Source: an uncultured Sutterella sp.
GTDB lineage: Bacteria; Pseudomonadota; Gammaproteobacteria; Burkholderiales; Burkholderiaceae_F
Length of the DNA stretch: 64,000 nucleotides
Assembly: GCA_902463725.1 (NCBI GenBank)
Contig: CABQGK010000010.1
Coordinates: 31,599-95,598 of the forward strand
Direction: 5' to 3'
Shown here: piece by piece, positions 51,258 through 59,264 of the stretch
Numbering within the stretch: position 1 is the first letter of the stretch
Layout of the letters: the number at the start of each line of letters is the position of its first letter
Position numbers and translations under genes: made by a program
The notes under the pieces: generated by a model
Told to the model about the DNA's origin: nothing
What the model saw: only the letters and a program-made list of their open reading frames with translations
The model's database searches: none

Positions 51258-51608
51258 ATGAAAAAACTATCAGCTTTGATCGTCGTGACGGCACTCTCAA
51301 CGCTGCTGCTCGGACTGCCAGTCGCGCAAGCCGCTCAAGGGATGGTGCATAAGCATAAGCTCGAGTGCGCAGCCTGCCACAAGAATGGGCCTGGGACTCC
51401 CGTGCCAACATCGCAATGCCGCACCTGCCACGCGCAGAGTCAATTCGAGAGCGGCATCGAACTCAAAAACGGAGAAGCCAATCCGCACGTCTCTCTGCAC
51501 TATGACCCGAACACGGTTGACTGCAACCTCTGCCATCGCGAGCACAAACAGAGCGTCAACTACTGCACGGCCTGTCACGCCGACGGCTTGAAGTTCAAAG
51601 TGCCGTAG
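51258..51608 (+). CDS. Small tetraheme cytochrome c
   Basis: 116 residues. Sec signal peptide (M-K-K-L-S-A-L-I-V-V-T-A-L..., cleavage after A-Q-A). Four C-x-x-C-H heme sites in order: C-A-A-C-H, C-R-T-C-H, C-N-L-C-H, C-T-A-C-H, with extra His for bis-His ligation. It matches the N-terminal heme domain of flavocytochrome c3 of Shewanella, here made as a separate protein. AAGGAGG ribosome site directly after the flavoprotein stop. It would carry electrons from a membrane quinol dehydrogenase to the flavoprotein. Confidence 0.94.
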   Translation: MKKLSALIVVTALSTLLLGLPVAQAAQGMVHKHKLECAACHKNGPGTPVPTSQCRTCHAQSQFESGIELKNGEANPHVSLHYDPNTVDCNLCHREHKQSVNYCTACHADGLKFKVP

Positions 51609-51645
51609 AGCGCATAGTTGCTTCGCTCAACAAGCCCCTTAAGCA

Positions 51646-51680
51646 AGGAGTCGCTCAACACTCGGGCGGCTCCTCTCTTT
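51646..51680 (+). terminator. Terminator of the flavoprotein-cytochrome operon
   Basis: AGGAGTCG (51646-51653) pairs with CGGCTCCT (51667-51674), one G-U pair, followed by CTCTTTCT. Confidence 0.68.
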
Positions 51681-52209
51681 CTCGTCGCGTTTCTTAGCCC
51701 TAGCCAAAGGCTCATCATTCATCTGTGCGTCTGCCACAACAACACCTGAACGTCGGCTTCAAGTTCAACCTTTGCGCTCTGCACGGCGTCCATTCTGTGA
51801 GACTACACTTTAGGATCGTATTCGCAAGCGGCTACCCGATTCGCTAATGGACGCACAACCTCGGCGTAGGCTGTGCCGCCCTTGCAGGTTTCGGCCGCTG
51901 CAAAAGCTCGTGAATCGAGCAGTTGTCAATGTAAAGTAGACTCAAACATCTGTTGGGGATTGTATGAGACTCGCGCGAGGGGCTTGCGGACTGGCTCGAC
52001 ACTACCCGTAGACCTTGTGGCCTGCGAGCCTTGCCAAACCCACTAACTCGGAAATCGTTGTGCATCCTTTCGTATTTCTACGCTTTGCGTACTTGCCCGC
52101 GCCCTTGAAACTGACACCAATCGATAAGGTTTTGGCACGCTGAATCAATCACTATCAGAGTCTTTTAGCGATGATAGTGACAACAACCTACTGGAAAAGG
52201 ACGGCAGCC
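51681..52209. other. Intergenic stretch before the NCS1 permease gene
   Basis: About 530 bp with no supportable gene, no clear repeat and no IS remnant. Short frames on both strands lack ribosome sites. It must contain the promoter of the permease gene; boxes not assignable by eye. Confidence 0.4.
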
Positions 52210-53640
52210 ATGACCGATATTGCTGAACTCAAAAGACGCTGCGCCAATAGCTATTTGAGCAACGACGATCTGTTGCCTACCAAGCAGACCTGGACTTGGT
52301 ACAACATCTTCGCTTTCTGGATGAGCGATGTGCATAGCGCAGGAGGTTACGTCTTTGCAGGTACACTCTTTTCGCTCGGGCTAACAGGCTGGCAGGTCTT
52401 TGTTTCGCTCATCGTGGGCATCCTTATCGTGCAGGTGCTGGCAAACACAATCGGTCGACCAAGTCAACACTACGCCGTCCCCTTCCCCGTGATCAGTCGC
52501 ATGACATTTGGTGTCATTGGCTCCAACATCTCCTCACTGACCCGCGGCATCATTGCAATTGTCTGGTACGGCATTCAGACCTACTTGGCCTCCACGGCGC
52601 TGCTCGTGACCGTGCTTTACTTTTTCCCGAGCCTCGAGGCACACACCAGCGACAATATTTTGGGACTCTCCTCGCTCGGGTGGTGGTGCTTTGTGGCGAT
52701 GTGGTTCTTCCAAACCGCACTCTTTCTCATGAAGATGGACTTCATCAAGCGCTTCATTGACTGGGCGGGTCCTGCCGTCTACGTGGTGATGGTCGTGCTC
52801 ATGATTTACATCATCTGGAAAGCGGGCTGGGACAATATCTCCTTCTCACTGCACGAAAAAGAGCTCACCCCAACAGAGAGCTTCTGGAACGTGATCGTGG
52901 GCATCTCGCTTATCGTGAGCTACTTTGCCGGCCCCACGCTCAACTACGGCGACTTCTCACAGTACTGCCGAAGCTTAGACGACATGAAGCGCGGCAACTT
53001 CTGGGGGCTCCCCATCAATTTCGTCTTCTTCTCCTCGATTGCTGTCATCACCATCTCTGGTACGCCGGCTGTCTTTGGTAAGATGCTCATCGACCCAATT
53101 CACGTCATGGGCTACCTCGACACACCCATGGTGGTGCTACTGATGGGCTTTACGCTACTGGTGGCGACAATCGGCGTCAACATTGTCGCAAACTTCGTTT
53201 CCGCCGCCTTTGACATCAGTAACGTATTCCCGAAAGTGATCACTTGGCGTCGCGGCGGCTTGATTGCGGCCGTAATCTCCGTCGTGATCCTCCCCTGGAA
53301 CCTATTCAACTCGCCTGAAACCATCCACTACACCATCGATGTGCTCGCTGGGTTGCTCGGGCCGCTCTACGGGGTGATCATCGTCGACTACTACCTTGTC
53401 AAGCGCGAACACATCGATGTGGTTTCGCTCTACGATCCGACCCCGAACGGGCATTACTGGTACACCAAGGGCTTCAACCTCGTCTCCATCAGCAGCGTGC
53501 TCTTTGGCGGCTTAGTAAGCGCCATTGCGTTTCTCTCGCCTGATGGCTGGGGCGTGTCGAATTTCTCATTCTTTATCGGTATGGCAGCGGCCACGTTGCT
53601 CTATATCGGGCTCAATATGAAAACGATTTTTGAACATTAA
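52210..53640 (+). CDS. NCS1-family nucleobase/allantoin permease
   Basis: 476 residues from the ATG at 52210 (AAGGA, 7 nt). Twelve membrane segments. Family marks: S-N-D-D-L-L-P near the start, F-W-M-S-D-V-H (substrate-site region), V-P-F-P-V-I-S-R-M-T-F-G-V-I-G, I-V-W-Y-G-I-Q-T-Y, N-Y-G-D-F-S-Q-Y-C, and a C-terminal L-G-P-L-Y-G-V-I-I-V-D-Y-Y. The layout matches the allantoin/hydantoin/cytosine permeases. With allantoinase and AllE genes downstream, allantoin or a purine is the best guess. Terminator at 53728. Confidence 0.88.
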   Translation: MTDIAELKRRCANSYLSNDDLLPTKQTWTWYNIFAFWMSDVHSAGGYVFAGTLFSLGLTGWQVFVSLIVGILIVQVLANTIGRPSQHYAVPFPVISRMTFGVIGSNISSLTRGIIAIVWYGIQTYLASTALLVTVLYFFPSLEAHTSDNILGLSSLGWWCFVAMWFFQTALFLMKMDFIKRFIDWAGPAVYVVMVVLMIYIIWKAGWDNISFSLHEKELTPTESFWNVIVGISLIVSYFAGPTLNYGDFSQYCRSLDDMKRGNFWGLPINFVFFSSIAVITISGTPAVFGKMLIDPIHVMGYLDTPMVVLLMGFTLLVATIGVNIVANFVSAAFDISNVFPKVITWRRGGLIAAVISVVILPWNLFNSPETIHYTIDVLAGLLGPLYGVIIVDYYLVKREHIDVVSLYDPTPNGHYWYTKGFNLVSISSVLFGGLVSAIAFLSPDGWGVSNFSFFIGMAAATLLYIGLNMKTIFEH

Positions 53641-53727
53641 GCTAAAGCACTCGCGGCTTTGGGATTCCGCCGACGAGCGCTCCCCGTGACAGAGCGGGAA
53701 ATTCATGAGGACAAATCCCAACACTTT

Positions 53728-53758
53728 GCCCGAGCACACTGTGCTCGGGCGCTTTTTT
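53728..53758 (+). terminator. Terminator of the NCS1 permease gene
   Basis: GCCCGAGCAC (53728-53737) / GTGCTCGGGC (53741-53750), 10 bp with a 3-nt loop, followed by GCTTTTTT. Confidence 0.92.
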
Positions 53759-53778
53759 CTTGCAGGCTATATTGCCGC

Positions 53779-54246
53779 TCAGAGGCCATCTTTGAGGATT
53801 TCGTAGCGACGCATCAGCTCCGTCATCACGAGGCTAAAGAGCGCCATAACGGGGAAAAAGAAAGTGCCATTGACGAGCTGAAAAGCGTGATCTACATCGA
53901 GCCTACCACCCGTGATGCCCTGCTGCGGGAAACCGAGCGCCTGATAGAGCTGCGCGATGCCACAAAGAAACCCCTGGTGATGCCAGAGCGGCGTATTGAA
54001 GAAAAGCAACCCCAGGCCAAAAATCAACAAGCCCGAAAAGCCAATGGCCGTTGCAGCGCGAAATCGATTATCGAGCCGGCGCTTGGCATAGCCAAAAAGC
54101 GCGGCTAAATAGAGCACCGCGCCCAACACCCCCACGGCCATATCTACACCGATGATTTCTGCTAGCGATAGTCCTCCTACTACGCTGAAGAGCAATCCAA
54201 GCAGAAACGCGCCATATCCTCCCGCATATAACACTCCGAGAAGCAT
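53779..54246 (-). CDS. Small multipass membrane protein of unknown function
   Basis: 155 residues with about four hydrophobic segments (near 5-30, 35-52, 65-84, 128-147). GGGAG ribosome site 9 nt before the ATG at 54246. One notable polar stretch between segments 3 and 4: N-T-P-L-W-H-H-Q-G-F-L-C-G-I-A-Q-L-Y. I considered AmiS/UreI urea channels and YaaH acetate carriers; the sequence fits neither well. Position between the NCS1 permease and the AraC regulator suggests a link to ureide or urea handling, which is inference. Confidence 0.65.
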   Translation of the reverse strand: MLLGVLYAGGYGAFLLGLLFSVVGGLSLAEIIGVDMAVGVLGAVLYLAALFGYAKRRLDNRFRAATAIGFSGLLIFGLGLLFFNTPLWHHQGFLCGIAQLYQALGFPQQGITGGRLDVDHAFQLVNGTFFFPVMALFSLVMTELMRRYEILKDGL

Positions 54247-54549
54247 CCGCCTTGTCTCCCTAGCTTCAAAATCTCGATAGTTCTCTCATTGTTGCCGAGC
54301 GCCAAGCGCTACTGCACAAGCAAAATTAACTTAACAGGGCAAAAGAATAACTGTCAATGCGAGCCTTGTCTTACGCCATAAGGCGTGCCGAGCACGGCCA
54401 TTCGTCTTAAGCCGCGCCTATTCAAGCGCCAGAGAGGCGTTTAGAGCAGATGGTGAAATGTGAGGAATTGTTTTTGCGAGAGAAGCTGAATGCCTCTCTC
54501 GCGAAAAACATCAATGCTGAGGAATGAAGGCCGCGGGAAACCCAGCCAA
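54247..54549. other. Intergenic region downstream of the AraC gene
   Basis: About 300 bp, no gene seen. Contains a hairpin GCGAGAG (54476-54482) / CTCTCGC (54496-54502) flanked by TTTTT and AAAAA, probably the 3' end signal of the AraC-type gene. Confidence 0.5.
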
Positions 54550-55638
54550 TTAGCTTTGCAAAGACTGAATGCGGCGGCGATAGACAAGGGGTGAGGCGCC
54601 AAACCACTTGTAGCATTTACGGGAAAAATTGCTGAGCTCAGAAAAGCCCACGCTATAGGCAATTTCTGTGATGCTCATCTGGGTGTGGGCAAGTGCATCG
54701 TGGGCGACCTGTCGGCGATACCGCTCGTAGACGTCAGCAAAAAGTGTCCCCTCCGCCTCGAGTCGACGCTGCAGCGTGCGCGGAGAAATGTTGAGACGCT
54801 TAGCCACCGTTTCAATCTTGACGCGCTCCCCCTCTTCAAGAAGGGCGTGAATCTCTTCCTCAACGCGCACGCAATAAGAGTTACGGTGCACTTTGATGAG
54901 GTAATTTTTCACTACACGTTCATTGGCCTCCCGCAGCACCGCATTGGCCGAGGCATAAGGCTCAATCGTGTCGTTATAGGCATAGGCGATGCCGTTAGGG
55001 AGCGTTGCACCACATTGAATCTCACAGCCAAAGTACTGCTTGAGGCGCTCCATCTCCTCGGGTGTCCATCCAGCGTAAGAAAGCGTCACGTAGAGCGGCG
55101 TGACGCGGCGCTGCGCTAGCGAATTCGCCTGGCGCGCGATGAGCGCGATCAGCGCCAATATGGCCGAGCTGTGCGTCTCCGTGCCGTGAAGCGTACGAAT
55201 GGTGATTTTCGTGCCCGCTTTATCATGCAAAAGGGCGATATCCATCGTAGAGCTGATGACTTTGCAGTAAATCGTCACGAGGTCAAGCACTTGGGCGAGC
55301 GAATGGCTCGTAATGATCGCAAGCCCCAACCCATGTAGCGCAGAGACTTGCATTTCAGCGCCACAGCGCAAGCCAAAGAGGTTATCGCCCGTGGCTTTAA
55401 TAATCTGCTCCCAGAAGTTGCGCACACTCACCGCGGGGTAGCGCGCCTCCGGCACTGAAAGCAGCGCCGTATTCATCATCGCACGCTTCATCAACTCGTC
55501 GGGATCCACGCCATAACCACGGGCCGTCTGTCCAATGGAACGCACCCAACTCGCAAGAATACTGTCGCCAAGCGGAAGCACCTCTTCTTCGTTGGGCTCC
55601 GTTGATTGGAAATCACGCACCAGCGTTTCTTCGTACAT
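54550..55638 (-). CDS. AraC-family transcription regulator
   Basis: 362 residues from the ATG at 55638 (GGAG 8 nt upstream). N-terminal 'arabinose-binding-like' domain of the OruR/ArgR-type (residues about 30-220, including A-L-H-G-L-G-L-A-I-I-T-S-H-S-L). C-terminal double helix-turn-helix: V-K-I-E-T-V-A-K-R-L-N-I-S-P-R-T-L-Q-R-R-L and I-T-E-I-A-Y-S-V-G-F-S-E-L-S-N-F-S-R. Lies directly downstream (same strand) of the carbamate kinase operon and next to the permease gene, so it probably activates the ureide module when substrate is present. Confidence 0.88.
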   Translation of the reverse strand: MYEETLVRDFQSTEPNEEEVLPLGDSILASWVRSIGQTARGYGVDPDELMKRAMMNTALLSVPEARYPAVSVRNFWEQIIKATGDNLFGLRCGAEMQVSALHGLGLAIITSHSLAQVLDLVTIYCKVISSTMDIALLHDKAGTKITIRTLHGTETHSSAILALIALIARQANSLAQRRVTPLYVTLSYAGWTPEEMERLKQYFGCEIQCGATLPNGIAYAYNDTIEPYASANAVLREANERVVKNYLIKVHRNSYCVRVEEEIHALLEEGERVKIETVAKRLNISPRTLQRRLEAEGTLFADVYERYRRQVAHDALAHTQMSITEIAYSVGFSELSNFSRKCYKWFGASPLVYRRRIQSLQS

Positions 55639-55740
55639 CCTTTCTGCTCCGTATCGATTGGTGTACCGTTGCTTTCGTCTATTGGGCTGCATGGCTGCGC
55701 ACTAAAGCGCTTAACCACGCGGCAGAACACCTAGGTAGAC

Positions 55741-55779
55741 GTCGGGCGGAATGTTCATTTTACGAACTTTCCGCCCGAC
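55741..55779. terminator. Long hairpin after the carbamate kinase gene
   Basis: GTCGGGCGGAA (55741-55751) / TTCCGCCCGAC (55769-55779), perfect 11 bp with an inner GTTC/GAAC pairing. Lies 30 nt after the carbamate kinase stop; no clean T-run. Confidence 0.65.
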
Positions 55780-55809
55780 CAGCTTGGTGGAGATGAGTTC
55801 AGTTACATC

Positions 55810-56736
55810 TTAATTATCGTAAACCACACCCTTTTCCTTAACGACACGCGTTCCCGCCTTGCCTGCGAGGATCAGATCAATCTGATCGAGCGCGCCGATC
55901 ACTGCCGTGCGACCCGTGGCTTCCACGAAACGGCAAGCGGCCTCGATCTTCGGACCCATGCTACCCTTGGCAAAGCCAAAAGCACGAAGACTTTCAGGAT
56001 CGGCCTGCGCAATACGCTTCTGCTCGGGGGTGCCCCACCCAACATAAGCGCCGTTAACGTCTGTGGCGATCACAAAGAGATCGGCTTCAATGCTCGAGGC
56101 TAGAAGCGAGCTCGCCAAGTCCTTATCGATGACAGCCTCAGCGCCCAAGAGTTGCCCGTCCTTAAAGAACGTCGGAATCCCACCGCCGCCACAGCAGATG
56201 GTGATGTAGCCCGCCTCAACCAGCGTCTTCAAGGGTTTCAGCCCCCAAATACGCTTGGGCTGTGGAGAGGCCACCACACGGCGGTACTTGTCGTTATCTT
56301 GCGCAATGGTCCAGCCTTTTTCCGCGGCAAGTTTCTCAGCTTCTTCCTTGGTATAGACCGGTCCCACGGGCTTCGTGGGGTTTTTAAACGCAGGGTCTTC
56401 TGGGTCGACCTCGGTCTGCGTGAGCACGTTCACGAGCGAAGCAGACGACGGCACAAAGCTCGCAAGCTCCTGCTGAATCATGTAGCCAATCATGCCAAGG
56501 GACTCCGCACCAATGACATCGAGCGGGTACATCGGCACCTTCTTATAAGCATCGTTTTGCAAGGCGATGAGACCGACCTGTGGGCCATTGCCGTGCGTGA
56601 CGATGAGCTGGTTGCCTTCGTAGGCCTTGGCGATTTGTTCGCAGGCAAGGCGCACGTTAGCACGTTGGTTTTCGCATGTCATTGGCTCACCGCGCTTCAA
56701 AAGGGCGTTGCCGCCAAGAGCAATCACGAGACGCAT
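55810..56736 (-). CDS. arcC: Carbamate kinase
   Basis: 308 residues from the ATG at 56736 (GAAGGAA site). Makes ATP from carbamoyl phosphate and ADP, releasing carbamate that breaks to ammonia and CO2. Motifs: A-L-G-G-N-A-L at the start, T-H-G-N-G-P-Q-V-G, V-V-A-S-P-Q-P, C-C-G-G-G-G-I-P, D-K-D-L-A-S-S-L-L-A, and F-A-K-G-S-M-G-P-K-I-E-A-A. Placed after the carbamoyltransferase/AllE genes rather than with arginine deiminase genes, so here it serves ureide, not arginine, fermentation. Confidence 0.94.
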   Translation of the reverse strand: MRLVIALGGNALLKRGEPMTCENQRANVRLACEQIAKAYEGNQLIVTHGNGPQVGLIALQNDAYKKVPMYPLDVIGAESLGMIGYMIQQELASFVPSSASLVNVLTQTEVDPEDPAFKNPTKPVGPVYTKEEAEKLAAEKGWTIAQDNDKYRRVVASPQPKRIWGLKPLKTLVEAGYITICCGGGGIPTFFKDGQLLGAEAVIDKDLASSLLASSIEADLFVIATDVNGAYVGWGTPEQKRIAQADPESLRAFGFAKGSMGPKIEAACRFVEATGRTAVIGALDQIDLILAGKAGTRVVKEKGVVYDN

Positions 56737-56774
56737 GTTGAAATTCCTTCTTTGAAAATTCTTTGGTTGGGAGT

Positions 56775-56887
56775 GAGGGCGAGGCATCCCTGCCTCGAAC
56801 CCTCAAGCAGCCACCCGCCAAGTCGACACTGGATTCGACCCCCGCCGAGACCCTGTCCGAAAGACTTTCGTGCCTGGCGGGTGCTGC
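56775..56887 (-). other. Two hairpins between carbamoyltransferase copy 1 and carbamate kinase
   Basis: One is CGAGGCA-tccc-TGCCTCG (56780-56797) extended by GAGGG/CCCTC. The other is a long one, GCAGCCACCCGCCA (56807-56820) against TGGCGGGTGCTGC (56875-56887) with one bulge. Neither ends in a T-run. They may uncouple levels of the two enzymes or mark RNA processing. Confidence 0.6.
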
Positions 56888-56893
56888 CGCAGG

Positions 56894-57922
56894 TTAGTTA
56901 ACGCCGACCACTGCAGCGAGCAGTGCCATACGGAGCGCCACCGAGAAGCCGATCGCGCGGAAGTAGAGCTGGTGTTCGGTGTTGTCAATGCCGAAATCAA
57001 ATTCACCAGGGTTGCGCGGCAGCGAGTGATGCACGCCCACGGTCTTGCCGGTCTTGGCCTTGATGTTCTTGAGCATGTCAAGGCTCACGTAGTAGTTGGC
57101 CATCTTCTTTTCGAAGTCAGCGCGGTTCGGATCGTCCTTCTTGACGGAGCAACCCGGCAAGTAGATGAGATCCACGTTGGTGTCCGCGTAGAGCTCTTCG
57201 TTCTGAGCACGCGTCAGGTCAAAGTGCTCTTCAAAGTTCGCCCCCATCGCTTTGAGCTTTTCACGCACGATTTCCGGCGTGCGCAACTCACTCGTACCCG
57301 TATAGATAATCTTGGCCCCCATCGCAGCGAGCGCGAGCGCAAAGGACTGACCCGAGCGAGCACGCGAGAGGTCCGGCGTTGCGATCGCAACCGTCACCTT
57401 GCTCAAATCACCAAAGGCACGCCAGCAGGTATAGGAGTCCAAGAGCCCCTGTGTGGGGTGCGTGACATGACCGTAGCCGCCGGAAATCACCGGTGCGCAG
57501 TGCCCTTCGATTTCTTTGAGCGCGCCGAGTGCTTCCACGTCGTTGGGGTGACGCATCACGATGACGTCCGCGTATTCACTCGTCACACGCAAGCTGTCGG
57601 CCAAGCTTTCATTCTTCGCCACGGAGCTGTTGTGCGTCGGGTCCGCCTCAGTAATCACCGAGCCGCCCAAACGGTGCATCGCGTTTTCATGCGAGCAGCG
57701 CGTACGGGTCGAAGGTTGGAAAAAGAGCGTGTAGAGAACCTTGCCTTCCAGCAGGTTCGTACCCGTGCGCATGAAGGGTTCAAGCATTTCCGCCGCCTGA
57801 TAGAGGCTTAGGATTTCCTCACGCTTGAAGTCATCCAAGAACGTGATGTTACGGCCGCGCATATGCGTGGCGTCGAGCACTTCGCGGATATCGCGGGCTT
57901 TGAAATTGAGATCGAGTGCCAT
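56894..57922 (-). CDS. Aspartate/ornithine carbamoyltransferase-fold enzyme of the ureide module (copy 1)
   Basis: 342 residues. The carbamoyl-phosphate site is intact: F-Q-P-S-T-R-T-R, S-V-A-K-N-E-S (mobile-loop Lys), H-P-T-Q-G-L-L-D, and S-L-P-R near the end. The aspartate-binding T-R-V-Q of true aspartate carbamoyltransferase is replaced by G-C-S-V-K-K-D-D, so pyrimidine synthesis is unlikely. Flanked by AllE and carbamate kinase, it probably runs in the phosphorolytic direction on a ureido acid (ureidoglycine, ureidoglycolate or oxalurate), giving carbamoyl phosphate. Carbamoyltransferases linked to purine-ureide breakdown are known in other bacteria. An almost identical second copy lies at 62210. 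Confidence 0.85.
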   Translation of the reverse strand: MALDLNFKARDIREVLDATHMRGRNITFLDDFKREEILSLYQAAEMLEPFMRTGTNLLEGKVLYTLFFQPSTRTRCSHENAMHRLGGSVITEADPTHNSSVAKNESLADSLRVTSEYADVIVMRHPNDVEALGALKEIEGHCAPVISGGYGHVTHPTQGLLDSYTCWRAFGDLSKVTVAIATPDLSRARSGQSFALALAAMGAKIIYTGTSELRTPEIVREKLKAMGANFEEHFDLTRAQNEELYADTNVDLIYLPGCSVKKDDPNRADFEKKMANYYVSLDMLKNIKAKTGKTVGVHHSLPRNPGEFDFGIDNTEHQLYFRAIGFSVALRMALLAAVVGVN

Positions 57923-57961
57923 GGTTGTGGCTCCTATGTTGTGTCTTTGAAAGGTGAGCAG

Positions 57962-58738
57962 TTAGATTTCCACGTCGCGGTGGCAATCCTTCGAGTAGAT
58001 GTAGCTGAAGGGCTCGCGGCCAATGCCGTAGCCAGCCTGCACGGAGAAGGCACCCATCCAGATGAAGTCTTCGCGCTTGACAGGGATCCACTCATCGTCG
58101 AGCAGATACATCCCTTCGCCCTCGTAGATGTAAGCGCCGTGCTCCTGCACATGCGTCTCGCAGATGTTGTGGCTGGCACCCGGATCAAAGGAGAGGATGT
58201 GCATGTTCATGTCGAACGCTTCGTTGATCGGCAGGAAATCCTTCACATGCACGTTGGCCATGCCGTCGTAGTCGCGGAACGCCACGTCGTTGATGTTGCC
58301 AAAGACGGCCCAGGGCTGAAGTCCCTTCGGATGCGGCACATAGCGCTGCTTATAGAGCAGAATGCGGCCTTCTTTGCCGTTGACGTTCTTAAAGCCAATA
58401 CCAACGCCCGCAGGTGCATAGGCGTAACCACCCTGCTTGAGAACCTGGGATTCGGAACCCACGGTGACCTCGAGCTCGATGCAACCATCGAGCACGTAGA
58501 GGAAACTTTCTTCGTGGCAGGCCGTAGCATAGGGGTATTCCGTGTGAGCCGTTGCACCCAATTTACCAATGAGCTGCACAAAGCCAGCACCCATCTTTGG
58601 GGTGCAGAGAATCGTCATCACGGCGTCTTTGATGCCGGGGATCACATTCGTGACACGTCCCTGCGGGGTGATGATGGCGTAGCTGTCGCGCTTAACGACA
58701 GAGCGATTAGAAAGCAGATCTGAAGGATAACCAGGCAT
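57962..58738 (-). CDS. allE: (S)-ureidoglycine aminohydrolase (copy 1)
   Basis: 258 residues from the ATG at 58738 (GGAG site). Bicupin that binds manganese and converts ureidoglycine to ureidoglycolate plus ammonia. Close match to the E. coli AllE pattern: Y-x-x-D-L-L-x-N-R-x-V-V-K near the start, F-L-Y-V-L-D-G, L-L-Y-K-Q-R-Y-V-P, D-M-N-M-H-I-L-S-F-D-P-G-A-S-H, E-T-H-V-Q-E-H-G-A-Y-I (metal ligands), and the C-terminal F-S-Y-I-Y-S-K-D-C-x-R-D-V-E-I. The carbamoyltransferase gene follows after 39 nt. Confidence 0.95.
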   Translation of the reverse strand: MPGYPSDLLSNRSVVKRDSYAIITPQGRVTNVIPGIKDAVMTILCTPKMGAGFVQLIGKLGATAHTEYPYATACHEESFLYVLDGCIELEVTVGSESQVLKQGGYAYAPAGVGIGFKNVNGKEGRILLYKQRYVPHPKGLQPWAVFGNINDVAFRDYDGMANVHVKDFLPINEAFDMNMHILSFDPGASHNICETHVQEHGAYIYEGEGMYLLDDEWIPVKREDFIWMGAFSVQAGYGIGREPFSYIYSKDCHRDVEI

Positions 58739-59264
58739 ACTTTTTCTCCGTAAAACCTTGACTGAGTGAGAGTGAAAGTGCGTCACAGCACCCCGCTCCG
58801 TTGAGATCTACTATAGAAGTTCAAAGCCACTCTCCTTCTGCCCTCACTGCCATCTGCTTGTCATTTGACGCCACATAATGAAGTGCTTTACTGACCACGC
58901 TCCGTACATTGGGCACGGGGCGCGGATTGCACCATCGTAGAGTACACCCGCACGCCATATGTTAAAAAGCTTTTCCGAGAGGAGCTACCCAACAGCACAG
59001 CAGCGGAACTAGAGCAGTCAAATCGCTGGCGTCATTTGCAGAGTGAGGTTTTAAGAGAGGGGACGGAGCGCCGTGACAAATCTTTGGCACCAAATGCAAA
59101 ATGAGTTACGTCGCGCGCCGCACATTCAACGAGCGCAAAAACGACTTCGCCCAAAGCCGCTTGCTGTAGCGCCTTTGGGCGAAACTGTTGGTATTGAAGA
59201 GTCCTTCTGGATGCTGCGTCGCGCGAGCGACTCGCACTACGCGACGCAGAGCTTCTCGCAAGAC
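58739..59264. other. Promoter region of the first allE cassette and end of allB
   Basis: About 525 bp without a gene. Contains the allB terminator (59136-59182) and, below it, the promoter of allE copy 1. A plus-strand frame running from 59073 into the allB region is only the reverse side of allB. Confidence 0.55.
59136..59182 (-). terminator. Terminator of the allB operon
   Basis: On the minus strand TCGCCCAAAG (59182-59173) pairs with CTTTGGGCGA (59156-59147), perfect 10 bp with inner GCGC-like pairing, followed by AGTCGTTTTT. Confidence 0.8.

Noticed and set aside
53779..54246. AmiS/UreI-type urea or amide channel
   Set aside because: Length and hydrophobicity are similar but the family's conserved W and E/H positions are not recognisable; kept as unknown membrane protein.
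56870..57811. 313-codon plus-strand open frame, repeated at 62288-63127
   Set aside because: Antisense to the carbamoyltransferase gene in both copies; repeated only because the DNA is repeated.
56894..57922. Pyrimidine-pathway aspartate carbamoyltransferase (pyrB)
   Set aside because: The aspartate-binding T-R-V-Q is missing and all neighbours belong to ureide breakdown.
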